The position numbers and the translations under genes are program-made. Below, in pieces: positions 17,970 to 28,453 of a stretch of 64,000 bases of DNA. The stretch spans positions 1-64,000 of the forward strand of contig JADJAL010000004.1 in assembly GCA_016704305.1 (NCBI GenBank), given 5' to 3'. The number at the start of each line of letters is the position of its first letter. The first letter of the stretch is position 1. The notes below the pieces were generated by a model that saw only the letters and a list, made by a program, of their open reading frames with translations, did no database searches and had not been told where the DNA came from. The stretch comes from Haliea sp. (GTDB lineage Bacteria > Pseudomonadota > Gammaproteobacteria > Pseudomonadales > Halieaceae).

Positions 17970-19648
17970 ATGAGCCCGATGACACAACTGTTAAGCGAAA
18001 TCGAGAAATCTCCCAAGGGCCGCGCGTGCTTGCGATCTTCGATTTCGATGGCACCGTGATCGCCGGGTATTCCGCCACCACATTTATCCGCGAGCAACTG
18101 AAACGCGGCGACCTGTCGCCCGCGCAGTTTGTCGAATTGATGCGGGCAATGGCCAACTTTGGGCTCGGCAATCTGGGCTTCTCCGGCATGATGGCAATCA
18201 ACGCGCAATTCATGCGCGGCGTCGAGGAGGAGACCTATCATGAACTCGGGCGCAAGCTCTACACGAAGCAGATTGCGCGCCTGATCTACCCGGAATCCCG
18301 CGCCCTGGTGGCGGCGCACCAGGCCAGGGGCCATACCGTCGCGATCATCTCCTCCGCCACGCCGTACCAGGTGGAGCCGGCGGCGGCCGACCTCGGCATA
18401 GAGCATGTGCTGTGCACGCAGTTGGAAGTGCTGGACGGAAAATTTACCGGCGGCGTGATCAGCCCAACCTGTTTCGGGCAGGGCAAAGTAACGGCGGCTG
18501 AATCCCTGGCAAAGCAGTATCACGCCGACCTGGATGGGAGCTTTTTCTACTCCGATAGCACGGATGACCTCCTGCTGCTGGAGCGCGTCGGCCACCCCCG
18601 CGCCCTGAACCCCAGCGCGAAACTCGACCGCATCGCCCGCGCCAGGCAGTGGCCCATCGCGAAATTCGGCAGTCGCGGCCGCCCCACCGCGACACAGTTC
18701 GTGCGCTCCGTGGCCGCCACCAGCTCGCTGGTTACCTCGTTCATGGCGGGCCTGCCGGTGTACGCGCTGACCGGTTCGCGGCGCGAATCGCAAAACTTTT
18801 CCTTCTCGCTGTTTGCCGACACCGCCACCGCGCTCATCGGCATGGATATCCGCGTGCGGGGCGAGGAGCACCTGTGGTCGCATCGCCCGGCCGTGTTCGT
18901 GTTCAATCACCAGAGCAAGGCCGATGTGGTGATCGCCGCCAAACTGCTGCGACGCGATATCGCCGGCGTGGGCAAACAGGAAATCAAGAAAGAGAGCCCG
19001 ATCATCGGCATGGTCATGGAATTGGGTGGCGTGGTGTTCATCGATCGCGCCGACGGCAAGAGCGCGATCAACGCGATGCAACCACTGGTGGACGCGATGC
19101 GCAAGGGCGGCAAATCCGTGGTGATTGCACCGGAGGGCACGCGCACGGTATCACCCAAAATGGCGCCCTTCAAAAAAGGCGCATTCCACCTGGCGATGCA
19201 GGCGGGCGTACCGATCGTACCCATCGTCATCCACAACTCGGGCGATGTCGCGCCCAAGGGCGATTTCGTGTTCCGCCCCGCCACCGTCGAGGTGGAAGTG
19301 CTGCCGCCAGTCGACACCAGCCGCTGGCGCGTGGAAACCATCGACGAACATGTGCGCGAGGTGCGCAATATGTTCGCCCGCGTGCTGGGTCAGCCGGAAG
19401 AGCACCCACCTGCAGCGAAGCCGGGCGCAACCGCGAAGATCGGCAAGAAAAAGACCGCTGGCAAACGCAAGGACAAGGACATAGACAAGGAGAAGTCGAA
19501 AGACAAGCGCTCTAAAAAGGCCAAAACCACCGCAACACCCGGCGCGAAAAAAGCGCCTGCCCTGCGCAAGAAGGCAACCAGGCCGGTGCGGCCCAAACTG
19601 AAGGCGACGTCTTCCCGTAAATCCACGCCCAAACAGCGGGCCAGCTAA
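17970..19648 (+). CDS. HAD-IB phosphatase / 1-acylglycerol-3-phosphate acyltransferase fusion (PlsC-like)
   Basis: Two-domain enzyme of lipid metabolism. The N-terminal HAD domain has the catalytic DFDGTV motif and, later, FFYSDSTDDLLLLE. The C-terminal PlsC domain has FNHQSKADV (HxxxxD-type NHQSKAD) and EGTRTVSP. The tail of about 75 residues is very Lys/Ala-rich and may bind membrane or nucleic acid. The start at 17970 (MSPMTQLLSEIEKSPKG, AAGGA 8 nt upstream) is in a different frame from the rest. One base appears missing near 18020, where GGGCCGCG should read GGGCCCGCG. An alternative ATG at 17963 is in frame but its residues look random. It is followed 17 nt later by plsB, so it likely forms a phospholipid-synthesis operon. 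Confidence 0.85.
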
Positions 19649-19665
19649 CAGAAGGATCAACAGGC

Positions 19666-21999
19666 GTGGACCTGAACAGCAAATACGACGCGTGCAATCC
19701 CTGGCCGCAGGATGACCAACAGAAAATTCTCTTCCTGCTCGATACGCATAACAAATTTGAACGCGAACTGCTGAGCGGATGGATACAGCGCCACCGCAAC
19801 GCCACAAGCGCCGAGGCGCCGCAGGTCAACCTGGACCTGCGCGAGGAACAGCGCGCCCTGGACAGCACACCGTTGCTCACCGCGCTGGCGCTGCCGGCCG
19901 ATACCCTCATCATTCCCCTGCGCGTGACCTGGTTGCCGTCTGCGGAGGCGATCAACTCGGGGCCGCGAGTACGCGACCTGATACTCGGTGACCCGCGCCA
20001 CCCCGGCATCCGGCGTGCGCGCAGGATTCTCAAGGAGGCGCCCGAACGCATGCACCTGCTGCGCGGCGCGCCGGATACGGTGGCCAATCTGCGCGCGCGG
20101 TTTGAGCAGGGGCACGAGGCGCAAAACAGCGATGCGGCGCGCGAGTTCGCCGACTTCGTCGCGCGCCAGGCCGTCGTGGTGCTGGATCTCGCCGAACGGC
20201 GCCTGCAGGGCAGCCGTTACAAGGTGCCGCGCCAGGTGGCGGCCAGCCTGCTGGCCAGCCGCGCCTACAACGAGGCGCTGGACAGGCTGGCCGAGCAAAG
20301 CGGCACGCCCCGGGCGCAACTGGTAAAGGAAGCGGCCACGTACATGCAGGAAATGGTATCGCGCCCACGTACCTTCTGGCTGGATTTCTACGCCCGCTTC
20401 AACAATTTTTGCCTCGGCCTCGGCTACGAGAAGGAGCTGGTGTGCGACCAGGCCGATGTCGAAAAATGCGCCAGCTGGTGCGCGAATATCCGTCGATGTT
20501 GTTGTGGACGCACAAGACCTACCTCGACGGCATGGTGGTGCCCAAGCTGCTGTACGACAACGATTTCCCGATGCCGCACATGTTCGGTGGCGCCAACCTG
20601 AATTTTCCCGGGCTGGGTTTCCTGCTGCACCGCGCCGGCGCCATTTTCATCCGCCGCAGCTTCCAGGATAACGAGTTGTACAAGCTCACACTGCGACATT
20701 ACGTCGGCTACCTGATGGAAAAACGCTTCCCGATGAACTGGGCCTTCGAAGGCACGCGTTCGCGCCTGGGCAAACTGATGCCGCCGCGCTACGGGCTGCT
20801 CAAATACGTGCTGGAAGCCTGCCACGCCACCGACGCCAGGAATATCCACATCATCCCCATTTCCATCAGCTACGACCTGATCCGCGATGTCGAGGAGTAC
20901 GCGACCGAGCAGACCAGCCAGGGCAAAGGCGCCGAATCGTTGCGCTGGCTTGATCGGCTATATCCGCAGCCTGGCCAGGCCGATGGGCAAGATCTACGTG
21001 GATATCGGCGAGCCCGTGGTACTGGAGCGCGCGCCGGACCCGGACGATAAACTGGCGCTGTCCAAGATCGCGTTCGAGGTCGCCGTGGAAGCGAACCACG
21101 TCACCGCCATCACGTTCCCCTCGCTGGTGACGATGAGCCTGCTGGGCGCCGCGCCCAAGGCGCTCACCCAGAATGAAGTCCTCGCCGACCTGCGCGCGCT
21201 GCTGCGCTGGGCGCAGGAGCGGAACCTGCGCATCTCGAAGGATTTCGATCCGGCCTATGCCGATCAGCTGCCGGACCTGATCGGCATCATGCTCGACGAG
21301 GGCATCGTCACGCACTATGACGAAGGGCAGGAAGCCGTGTACGACAACGGTATGGACCAGCATGCGGTGGCGAGTTATTACCGCAACACCGTGATCCACT
21401 TTTTCGTCAACAAGGCGATCATCGAGCTGGCAATGCTCAAAGCCAGTGAAAACGAGGGGCCCAATGCGCTGGAGGTGTTCTGGGCCGAGGTGGACCAGCT
21501 GCGCGATTTGTTCAAGTTCGAGTTTTTCTACGCGCCCACCGAGGAGTTTCACCGCCAGATACGCGAGGAGCTGGATCGCTACGACAAGGACTGGCCCACC
21601 GTGCTGAGCCGGGGCACCGTCGGATTCACGCAATTGTTCAACCGCATGATCCCGCTGGTCTCGCACGTGACGCTGCTGATTTACGCCGAGGCCTACTCGG
21701 TGGTCACCGCGCTGGCGGCGCGCATGGAGCATGCCGAAACGCTGGAGGAGGAAGCCTGCGTCAGCAACGCGCTCAAGTTCGGCCGCCAGGCTTACCTGCA
21801 GCGCCGCATCAGCAGCGAGGCGTCCATCGGCAAATTGCTGTTCCGCAACGGATATAAAATGCTGCAGAGCCGGCGGCTGACCGACGCACGCGAGCCGAAT
21901 CTCTCCGAGCGGCGGCGGGAACAGGCGCGCCAGCTGCGCGACCTGCTGCGGCGGCTGGAGCTGATCCGCGCTATTGGTTTGGTCAGTCGCGGCAGTTAG
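19666..21999 (+). CDS. plsB: Glycerol-3-phosphate 1-O-acyltransferase, frameshifted
   Basis: Inner-membrane enzyme that acylates sn-glycerol 3-phosphate, the first step of phospholipid synthesis. About 777 residues in three frames, close to the usual ~800. Acyltransferase block I is HKTYLD (H-x4-D), block II-like is RAGAIFIRRSF, block III is FEGTRSRLGK, and block IV is IHIIPISISYD. The C-terminal half contains long helices typical of PlsB. Frame changes lie near 20460 and 20945 without loss of conserved residues. Start codon is GTG at 19666 (valine codon read as Met), 17 nt after the HAD-PlsC stop. Since this function is normally essential in gammaproteobacteria, sequencing indels are likelier than inactivation. 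Confidence 0.9.
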
Positions 22000-22066
22000 G
22001 ATGCACACGGCGATACACGTCTGTCCGCGCAGCGGCTGACACAGGTTCGTTTACAGGAGAAACACC

Positions 22067-23049
22067 ATGACAGAACTGAATGTCGCCGTCCTCGGCGGCG
22101 GCTCCTGGGGCACGACGGTGGCGGCGCTGGTCACCCGCAATGCACCGGTGATCCTGTGGGCGCGCAATCCGAGACCGTGGCAGAGATCAACACGCATCAC
22201 ACGAACGAAGTGTACCTGCCAGGCGCCACGCTGCCGGAAAAATTGGTCGCCACCAATGACATCGCCGAGGCCGTGCACGACGCCGATGTGATTGTGATGG
22301 GCATTCCCTCGCAGAATTTTCGCGCCGTGTTACTTGAAGTGAAGAAACACATCCGCGCCTGGGTGCCGGTGATCAGCCTGACGAAAGGCCTGGAGCTGGA
22401 CACGCGCATGCGCATGACGCAGATCATCAACGAGGTGTTGCCCGGCCACCCGGTCGGCGTACTCACCGGGCCGAACCTGGCGCGGGAGATCATGGCGGGC
22501 CAGGCGGCAGCCAGCGTGATCGCGATGGAAGACGAGATCATCGTGCAGGAGCTGCAGAAAGTGTTTAAAAGCGGCCTGTTCCGCATCTACACCAACACCG
22601 ACGTGATCGGCTGTGAACTCGGCGGCGTGCTGAAAAACATCATCGCCATTGCCGTCGGCATGGGCGACGGCCAGGGCGCCGGCGACAACACCCGCGCCGG
22701 GCTCATCACGCGCGGCCTCGCGGAAATTACACGGCTCGGCGTGGCCATGGGCGGTCGCGCCGAAACCTTTTCCGGCCTCGCCGGCATGGGGGACATGATA
22801 GCCACCTGCACCAGCCCGCAGAGCCGCAACCGCCACGTGGGCATTCAATTGGGCAAGGGCCGCAACATGCCGGAGATCATCAGCGAAATGGTGATGGTGG
22901 CAGAGGGCGCCAAGAGCGCGCCTGCGGTGATGGCGCTGGCGGAACAGTACGGCGTGGAGATGCCGATCGCCCGCGACGTGTACCGCGTGCTGTCGGGCGA
23001 CGCCACGGCCAGTCGCGCGTTTCGTGGTGCCGAGTCGGAGCCGGGTTGA
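22067..23049 (+). CDS. gpsA: NAD(P)-dependent glycerol-3-phosphate dehydrogenase, frameshifted
   Basis: Cytosolic enzyme reducing dihydroxyacetone phosphate to sn-glycerol 3-phosphate, the substrate of the PlsB encoded just upstream. N-terminal Rossmann motif VAVLGGGSWGTTVA, then TKGLE, LTGPNLAREI, the catalytic Lys region ELGGVLKNIIAI, and TCTSPQSRNR. A single missing base near 22166 separates the first 34 residues from the rest (ILWARNP continues as ETVAEIN). Total about 327 residues, normal. A GGAGA site precedes the ATG. The stop is directly before the pbpG start. Confidence 0.92.
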
Positions 23050-23050
23050 T

Positions 23051-23900
23051 ATGCGTATGCCAGTGAAACGAATACTGGGGCTTGTGCTGCTGATAGGCAT
23101 GGCCACAGCGGCAAGCGCCGCCGACACCAGCAACGCCAGGTTCGCCGCGCTGCAGGGGAATCCCGGCCTGCACTCCGCCTCCGCGATCGTGCTCGATTCG
23201 CAGGGCAACCAGATCTACGCGAAGGATGTGGACACGGTGCGACCCATCGCCTCCATCACCAAACTGATGACCGCGATGGTCGTGCTGGACGCCGCGCTGG
23301 ACCTCGATGAACCCATCACCATCGCCGAGGACGATCGCGACCGGATTCGCATGACCGGTTCACGCCTGGGGTGTGGGCGCGACGCTGACGCGCCGCGAGT
23401 TGCTGCTGCTGGCGCTGATGTCGTCGGAGAATCGCGCCGCCACCGCGCTCGGCAGGACGTATCCCGGTGGCATGACGCACTTTATCGCGCAGATGAACGC
23501 CAAGGCCGCCAGCCTCGGCATGCAGAGCAGCCGTTTCGCCGACCCGGCGGGGCTTAACGTGGCCAATGTCTCGACCGCCAGCGACCTCGCCAGGATGCTG
23601 CACGCCGCCCACGGTTATCCCTTGATCACCGCGGCCACGACCACCCCGACAGGGAGGTGCGCCCCCTACCCGCAGGGCGGCCCGATGCGGTACGTCAACA
23701 CCAACCGGCTGCTGAAGAACCCGGACTGGCATATCGAGCTCAGCAAAACCGGCTACATCAATGAAGCCGGACGCTGCCTGGTGATGCAGGCCAGGATCGG
23801 CGGCGAGGCCATCTCCATCGTGTTGCTGAACTCGTTCGGCAAGCTGACGCCGTTTGGGGATTCCAACCGGCTGCGCAAGTGGATGATGGCGAGCAGTTGA
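23051..23900 (+). CDS. pbpG: D-alanyl-D-alanine endopeptidase (PBP7-like), frameshifted
   Basis: Periplasmic penicillin-binding protein trimming peptidoglycan cross-links. Signal peptide at residues 1-24 ending TAASAAD. Active-site SxxK is SITK, SxN is SEN in LMSSENRAA, and KTG is in ELSKTGYINEAG. Length about 283 residues, typical of PbpG. The frame shifts near 23366, where SRLG in one frame joins VGATLTRRELLLLAL in the other. It begins one base after the gpsA stop, so the two are probably cotranscribed. Confidence 0.9.
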
Positions 23901-23911
23901 GTCGGCGGATT

Positions 23912-23926
23912 GCGGCCTGAGGCCGC
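23912..23926. terminator. Short GC hairpin after pbpG
   Basis: GCGGCC-TGA-GGCCGC, a 6-bp perfect stem, lies 11 nt after the pbpG stop. No T-run follows, so it is only a weak terminator candidate. Confidence 0.3.
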
Positions 23927-24013
23927 GCTACCCGATCGGGTGCCTGACAACCGCCTTGACCCACAGCCATCGCACTGGAACACTGCCCCCTCACTCACCC
24001 GGAGGACCGCGCC

Positions 24014-24967
24014 ATGATCAAACGTCGCCAGGTTGTACAGTTGAGCGCCGGTCTGCTGGCGTACCCTGCCCTTCGCGTTAACGCCACCTCACCCATGCCG
24101 GATGGCGCCTCACCAGTACCAGAAATCCCTGTCGCACTGCCGCTGATCCAGCGCCCCATTCCCAGTACCGGCGAACTGCTGCCGGTGATGGGCATGGGCA
24201 CCTCCCGCACCTTCGATACCCCGGCGGACCCGGAATCACTGGCGCCGTTGACGGAAGTGATGCAGCTGTTCTTTGCCGCCCAGGGGAAAGTGATCGACTC
24301 CTCGCCGATGTACGGCAACGCGGAAACCCGAGTCGGTGATGTCTTGCGCGCGATGAAATCGCCACCGCCGCTGTTCGCCGCCACCAAGGTGTGGACCACC
24401 GGCAAGGAGCGCGGGATCGCGCAGATGGAAGAATCCGCGCGGCGCATGGATGTCAAAACCTTTGACCTGATCGCCGTGCACAACCTGCAGGACTGGCAGA
24501 CGCATCTGGCCACGCTCAAGCAGTGGAAGGAGGAAGGCAAGGTGCGCTACATCGGCATCACGACCTCGCACGGGCGCGACCATGATCGGTTGCTGGAGAT
24601 CATGCGCTCTGAGCCGCTGGATTTCGTGCAGTTCAGCTACAACATCGAGGACCGCGAAGCGGAGCAGGCGCTGTTGCCGCTGGCACAGGATCGCGGCATC
24701 GCGACCATGATCAATCGCCCGTACCAGATGGGCGCCCTGTTCGGCCGCTCGCATGATCACCCCCTCCCGGCCATCGCCGCCGAGCTGGACTGCAGCAGTT
24801 GGGCGCAATTCTTCCTGAAATTCATCCTCGGGCACCCGGCGGTGACCTGCATCATCCCTGCGACCGCCGTCCCCAGGCACATGGCCGACAATATGCGCGG
24901 CAATTTTGGTCGCGTGCCGGACCAGGCGCAGCGGGCGGAAATGCTCAAGATTTTCGAGTCGCTGTAG
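24014..24967 (+). CDS. Aldo/keto reductase family protein with N-terminal signal
   Basis: A 317-residue TIM-barrel oxidoreductase. The N-terminus MIKRRQVVQLSAGLLAYPAL has an R-R pair and hydrophobic stretch resembling a Tat-type signal. The core shows VIDSSPMYGNAETRVG (catalytic Asp and Tyr region), AATKVWTTGK with the Lys, and LIAVHNLQDW with the His, so the tetrad looks complete. NAD(P)H-binding residues come late (IIPATAVPRHMADNM). Export of a nicotinamide enzyme via Tat as a folded holoenzyme is possible. The next gene starts one base after its stop. Confidence 0.85.
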   Translation: MIKRRQVVQLSAGLLAYPALRVNATSPMPDGASPVPEIPVALPLIQRPIPSTGELLPVMGMGTSRTFDTPADPESLAPLTEVMQLFFAAQGKVIDSSPMYGNAETRVGDVLRAMKSPPPLFAATKVWTTGKERGIAQMEESARRMDVKTFDLIAVHNLQDWQTHLATLKQWKEEGKVRYIGITTSHGRDHDRLLEIMRSEPLDFVQFSYNIEDREAEQALLPLAQDRGIATMINRPYQMGALFGRSHDHPLPAIAAELDCSSWAQFFLKFILGHPAVTCIIPATAVPRHMADNMRGNFGRVPDQAQRAEMLKIFESL

Positions 24968-24968
24968 C

Positions 24969-26318
24969 ATGAGCGACAACTCCGCCGCAGGCGGCCGGCT
25001 GCAGCGCATCCTCGCGCGGGCCTGCGAGATCGAGGTCGAGGAAACTCGCGCCACGCTGGCGTCCTTCCTGCTGGTGTTCCTGCTGATGGGCTCGTACTAC
25101 ATCCTGCGCCCGGTGCGCGACGCGCTGGCCAGCGACTGGACCGACGCGGAAGTGAGCTGGCTGTGGACCATCACGTTTTTTATCAGCACCATCGCGGTGT
25201 CACTGTACGGCGCCGCCATTTCAAAAATTCGTTTCCAGCGGCTGGTGCCCTCGGTCTACGGCCTGTTCGCCGCCAGCTTCATCCTGTTCTACGTAGGTGA
25301 GCACATACTCACTGAGCACACCTTGCTGGACAAGGGTTTCTATCTCTGGGTCAGCCTGTTCAGCCTGTTCCACATCTCCGTGTTCTGGAGTTTCATGGCG
25401 GACACGTTTTCCAAACCGCAGGCCACGCGGCTGTTCGGCTTCATCGGTGCCGGGGCCAGCGCCGGCGGCATTGTCGGGCCGGCCACGGCGTCGCTGCTGG
25501 TGGGTGATCTCGGTACCGACGCCCTGCTGCTGATTGCCAGTGCGATGGTGGCTATCACCCTGCCTCTGGTCAGTTGGTTGCAGCGCCTGAAAATCTCCGA
25601 CCTGCACAACCACAACGTCGCTCTGGATACGGCCAACCTCGCCATCGGCGGCAATCCGCTGGCGGGTTTTGCGGAATTCCTGCGCAGCGGCTATCTCCTT
25701 GCCATCGGCCTGTTTCTGTTCCTCTATACCTTTATTTCTGCATTCGTCTATTTCGAATTGAAAAACCTGCTCGATGTATACGACACAGAGACCCGCACGC
25801 AGATCTGGGCGAATATGGACCTGGCGGTCAATAGCCTTACCATCCTGGTCGCGGTGTTTGCCACCGGGCGCATCGTCAAACGCCTGGGCATGCCGAGCAC
25901 GCTGGCCTTGATACCCGTGCTGACTGGCGTGGGGTTGATGATGCTGGCCGCCGCGCCGCTGGTGGGCGTGGTCGTGGCGCTGCAGATTATCCGCCGGGCC
26001 GGTGAATACGCGGTGTCGCGCCCAGCGCGCGAAATGCTGTTCACCACGGTGGATCGGGAGACGCGCTTCAAGGCCAAGCCGGTGATCGACATCGTGATCT
26101 ATCGCGGCGGCGATATGCTCAGCGCCTGGGCCTTTACCGGACTCACGCAGGTGTTCGGGTTGGGACTGGCGGCCGTGGCGCTGATCGGCGCGGTCGTTGC
26201 AGCGTTGTGGGCATTCACCGGGATTTACCTCGGGCAGCGCTTCAATACGATGAGCCCGCCCGATGCAGCTGTGGCAGATGCGGCAGGCACTGCGACGACT
26301 GGTGTGACCAAAAGTTGA
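24969..26318 (+). CDS. MFS / ADP-ATP-translocase-like membrane protein
   Basis: A 449-residue polytopic protein with about 11-12 transmembrane helices. The opening region YYILRPVRDALASD is the characteristic N-terminal motif of the bacterial NTP/NDP-exchanger-like (Tlc/COG3202) and related MFS proteins. FGFIGAGASAGGIVGP resembles the second MFS glycine-rich helix. Later RRAGEYAVSRPAREMLFT is a typical signature of this subgroup. In free-living bacteria the transported compound is not known, so nucleotide transport should not be assumed. ATG at 24969 is taken because upstream in-frame codons lie within the previous gene. Confidence 0.78.
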   Translation: MSDNSAAGGRLQRILARACEIEVEETRATLASFLLVFLLMGSYYILRPVRDALASDWTDAEVSWLWTITFFISTIAVSLYGAAISKIRFQRLVPSVYGLFAASFILFYVGEHILTEHTLLDKGFYLWVSLFSLFHISVFWSFMADTFSKPQATRLFGFIGAGASAGGIVGPATASLLVGDLGTDALLLIASAMVAITLPLVSWLQRLKISDLHNHNVALDTANLAIGGNPLAGFAEFLRSGYLLAIGLFLFLYTFISAFVYFELKNLLDVYDTETRTQIWANMDLAVNSLTILVAVFATGRIVKRLGMPSTLALIPVLTGVGLMMLAAAPLVGVVVALQIIRRAGEYAVSRPAREMLFTTVDRETRFKAKPVIDIVIYRGGDMLSAWAFTGLTQVFGLGLAAVALIGAVVAALWAFTGIYLGQRFNTMSPPDAAVADAAGTATTGVTKS

Positions 26319-26426
26319 ATAGTTGAGCCGGAGCGCACTCCTTTCCCGGCAGGCTTGCACAAGCGATACCCGCGATACGCGCACGGTTTATACTCACGCA
26401 TCGGCAACATCCAACAAGGTGACATC

Positions 26427-27517
26427 ATGGCGACAGCGGCTGAATACAATCTGGGCCCCAATACCTTTCCCCGGGGCTGGTTCATCGTGGCGGAGAGCAA
26501 GGAACTGGACCAGGGGCCCATGGCGGTGCGCTTTTTCGGCCAGGACCTGGCGCTGTACCGCGGGCAGAGCGGCAAGCCGGTGCTGCTGGACGCCTACTGC
26601 GCCCACATGGGCACCCACCTCACCGCCAGCACCAGCGCCATGATCGTCAAGAACGGCAAGCAGATCGAGGGCGACTCCATCCGCTGCCCCTACCACGGCT
26701 GGCGCTACAACTCGCCCAGGGCGACGTCGACGACATCCCCTACCACGACGGTCCCTGCCCCAAATCCGCGTCCATCCGCTCCTACCCGGTGGTGGACAAC
26801 ATGGGCTGCATCATGGCCTGGTACGACCCGGATGGCCGCGCGCCCGATTATGATCCACCGTTCCTGCCGGAGTGGGACGACCCGCAGTGGGTGCGCTGGG
26901 AGCTCGACCACCTCGGCGAGCTGCCGGTACACACGCAGGAAATACTCGACAACATGGCCGATGTGCGCCACCTGGGCCCGACCCACGGCGCCCCCAGCGA
27001 GTACTTCGAGAACCAATTCATCGACCACGTCTACGTGCAGCGCCAGGGTGGGCCGATGCAGTTGTACCAGACCTACCTGTACACCACCACCTGGTACACA
27101 GGGCCCGGCATCCTGCTGTCCAAGCAGGTGTTCGCGGGCAACACGATTTACGAATTGATCGCCAACACCCCGGTGGACGATGGCCTGACCAAGTGTTTCC
27201 ACGGCTGCCTGTTCAAAGGCAGTGCGGCAACCGCAACCGACGAGGACCGCGCCGCCGCGAAACAGGCGCAAGCAGGCGCACTGGAAGCGTTTGGCGCGGA
27301 CTTCAACGTGTGGGCCAACAAGCGCCCTGCGATCAAGATCATGCAACTGAAGACCGACGGCCCGTTCCGCACCGGGCGTAAATGGTATTCGGAGTTCTTC
27401 TCGTCGCCGGAGGATGCGGCGAAGATTCGGGCAGAGCTCAATGGCATCGTGCACACCGAGGGCATGGCGACCCCGGCGCAGGCCAATCACAATATTGATG
27501 CCGGATTGCCGTTTTAA
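26427..27517 (+). CDS. Rieske [2Fe-2S] oxygenase, KshA-like, frameshifted
   Basis: Terminal oxygenase component of a ring-hydroxylating system. The Rieske cluster motifs are CAHMGTHL and CPYHGW. The mononuclear iron site is seen as DVRHLGPTH (D-x2-H-x4-H), and the helical C-terminal domain follows. Total about 363 residues, as in 3-ketosteroid 9-alpha-hydroxylase oxygenases (KshA) and similar steroid or alicyclic hydroxylases. The ATG at 26427 has AAGGTGA upstream. One frame change near 26710, directly after the second cluster motif. It would need a separate reductase, which is not in the window. Substrate assignment is inference from family resemblance. Confidence 0.85.
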
Positions 27518-27528
27518 TTGCCGTTTTA
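27505..27528 (+). repeat. Tandem 12-bp duplication over the Rieske gene stop
   Basis: ATTGCCGTTTTA occurs twice in a row. The first copy encodes the last residues and stop of the Rieske oxygenase and the second is immediately downstream, apparently a recent slippage duplication. Confidence 0.7.
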
Positions 27529-27610
27529 GTCGCTGGCACTGCGTCCCGATCACCGGCACACTGGCGCCACACTAAAGCGACAATAAAGCGACACTGGAGC
27601 GCACGACAGC

Positions 27611-28422
27611 ATGAATCGAATAATGCTACTTATGCTGCTGTACGCCCTGGTTGCGGCCTGCGCCACCAGTCCCACGGGCGCTCGCAGTTAATGCTGATCT
27701 CACCGCAGGCGGCGGTCGTCGAGTCGAAAAAGGCCTACCTCAGCACCGTGAGCGAATTGGACAAGAAAAACAAACTGGTCAACGACCCGGCGCTCGCCAA
27801 GCGTGTGGCGACCATCACCGGGCGACTGGTGACGGTGGCGATAGCGAAGTTTCCCGAGACCGCAAACTGGGAGTGGAGCGTCGCCATTATTGACGAACCG
27901 AAAGTCGTCAATGCCTGGTGCATGGCGGGCGGTCGCATGGCGGTGTACACGGGCCTGTTCAACAAATTGCAACTCACCGATTCCGAATTCGCCCAGATCA
28001 TGGGGCATGAGATTTCCCACGCGCTGGCCAACCACACGGCGGAGCAGATGTCGCGCGCGATGGCAACGACCCTGGGCGTGGTCGCGGTCGGCGCGATGGC
28101 GGACAAGCCCGGCATAGCGATGGGGGGCGCGGCGATGGCGGCGAAAGTGGCGCTGGATTTACCGAACAGTCGCACCGCGGAAAGAGAGGCGGATGAAATC
28201 GGCATGCAGCTCGCCGTATTGGCCGGTTACGATCCCGATGCCGCCGTCTCGCTGTGGGAGAAGATGGCTGCGCAGGGCGGCGCCAATCCACCCCAGTTCT
28301 TAAGCACCCACCCCGCGCCAGGCAACCGCCAGGAAACCCTGGCCGCGATGATCCCGGCGATGCGAGCGCTCAACCCCACCGGAAAGCTGGCTGCAGTGCA
28401 TAAAGTGCAGATCGTGCAGTAA
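27611..28422 (+). CDS. M48-family metalloprotease lipoprotein, frameshifted
   Basis: Outer-membrane or periplasmic zinc protease. The ATG at 27611 starts a lipoprotein signal with lipobox LVAAC. One base is missing near 27688 (GCTCGCAG should carry an extra C), after which the frame continues QLMLISPQAAVVESKKAY. The catalytic motif is GHEISHALANH (HExxH), and the third zinc ligand Glu is in RTAEREADEIGM. Then comes FLSTHPAPGNR, the C-terminal substrate-site His motif of BepA/YcaL/LoiP-like enzymes. Length about 270 residues. Likely role is outer-membrane protein quality control. Confidence 0.87.
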
Positions 28423-28453
28423 ACAACTCTGGTAACGATGAGGTTAAGAACGC

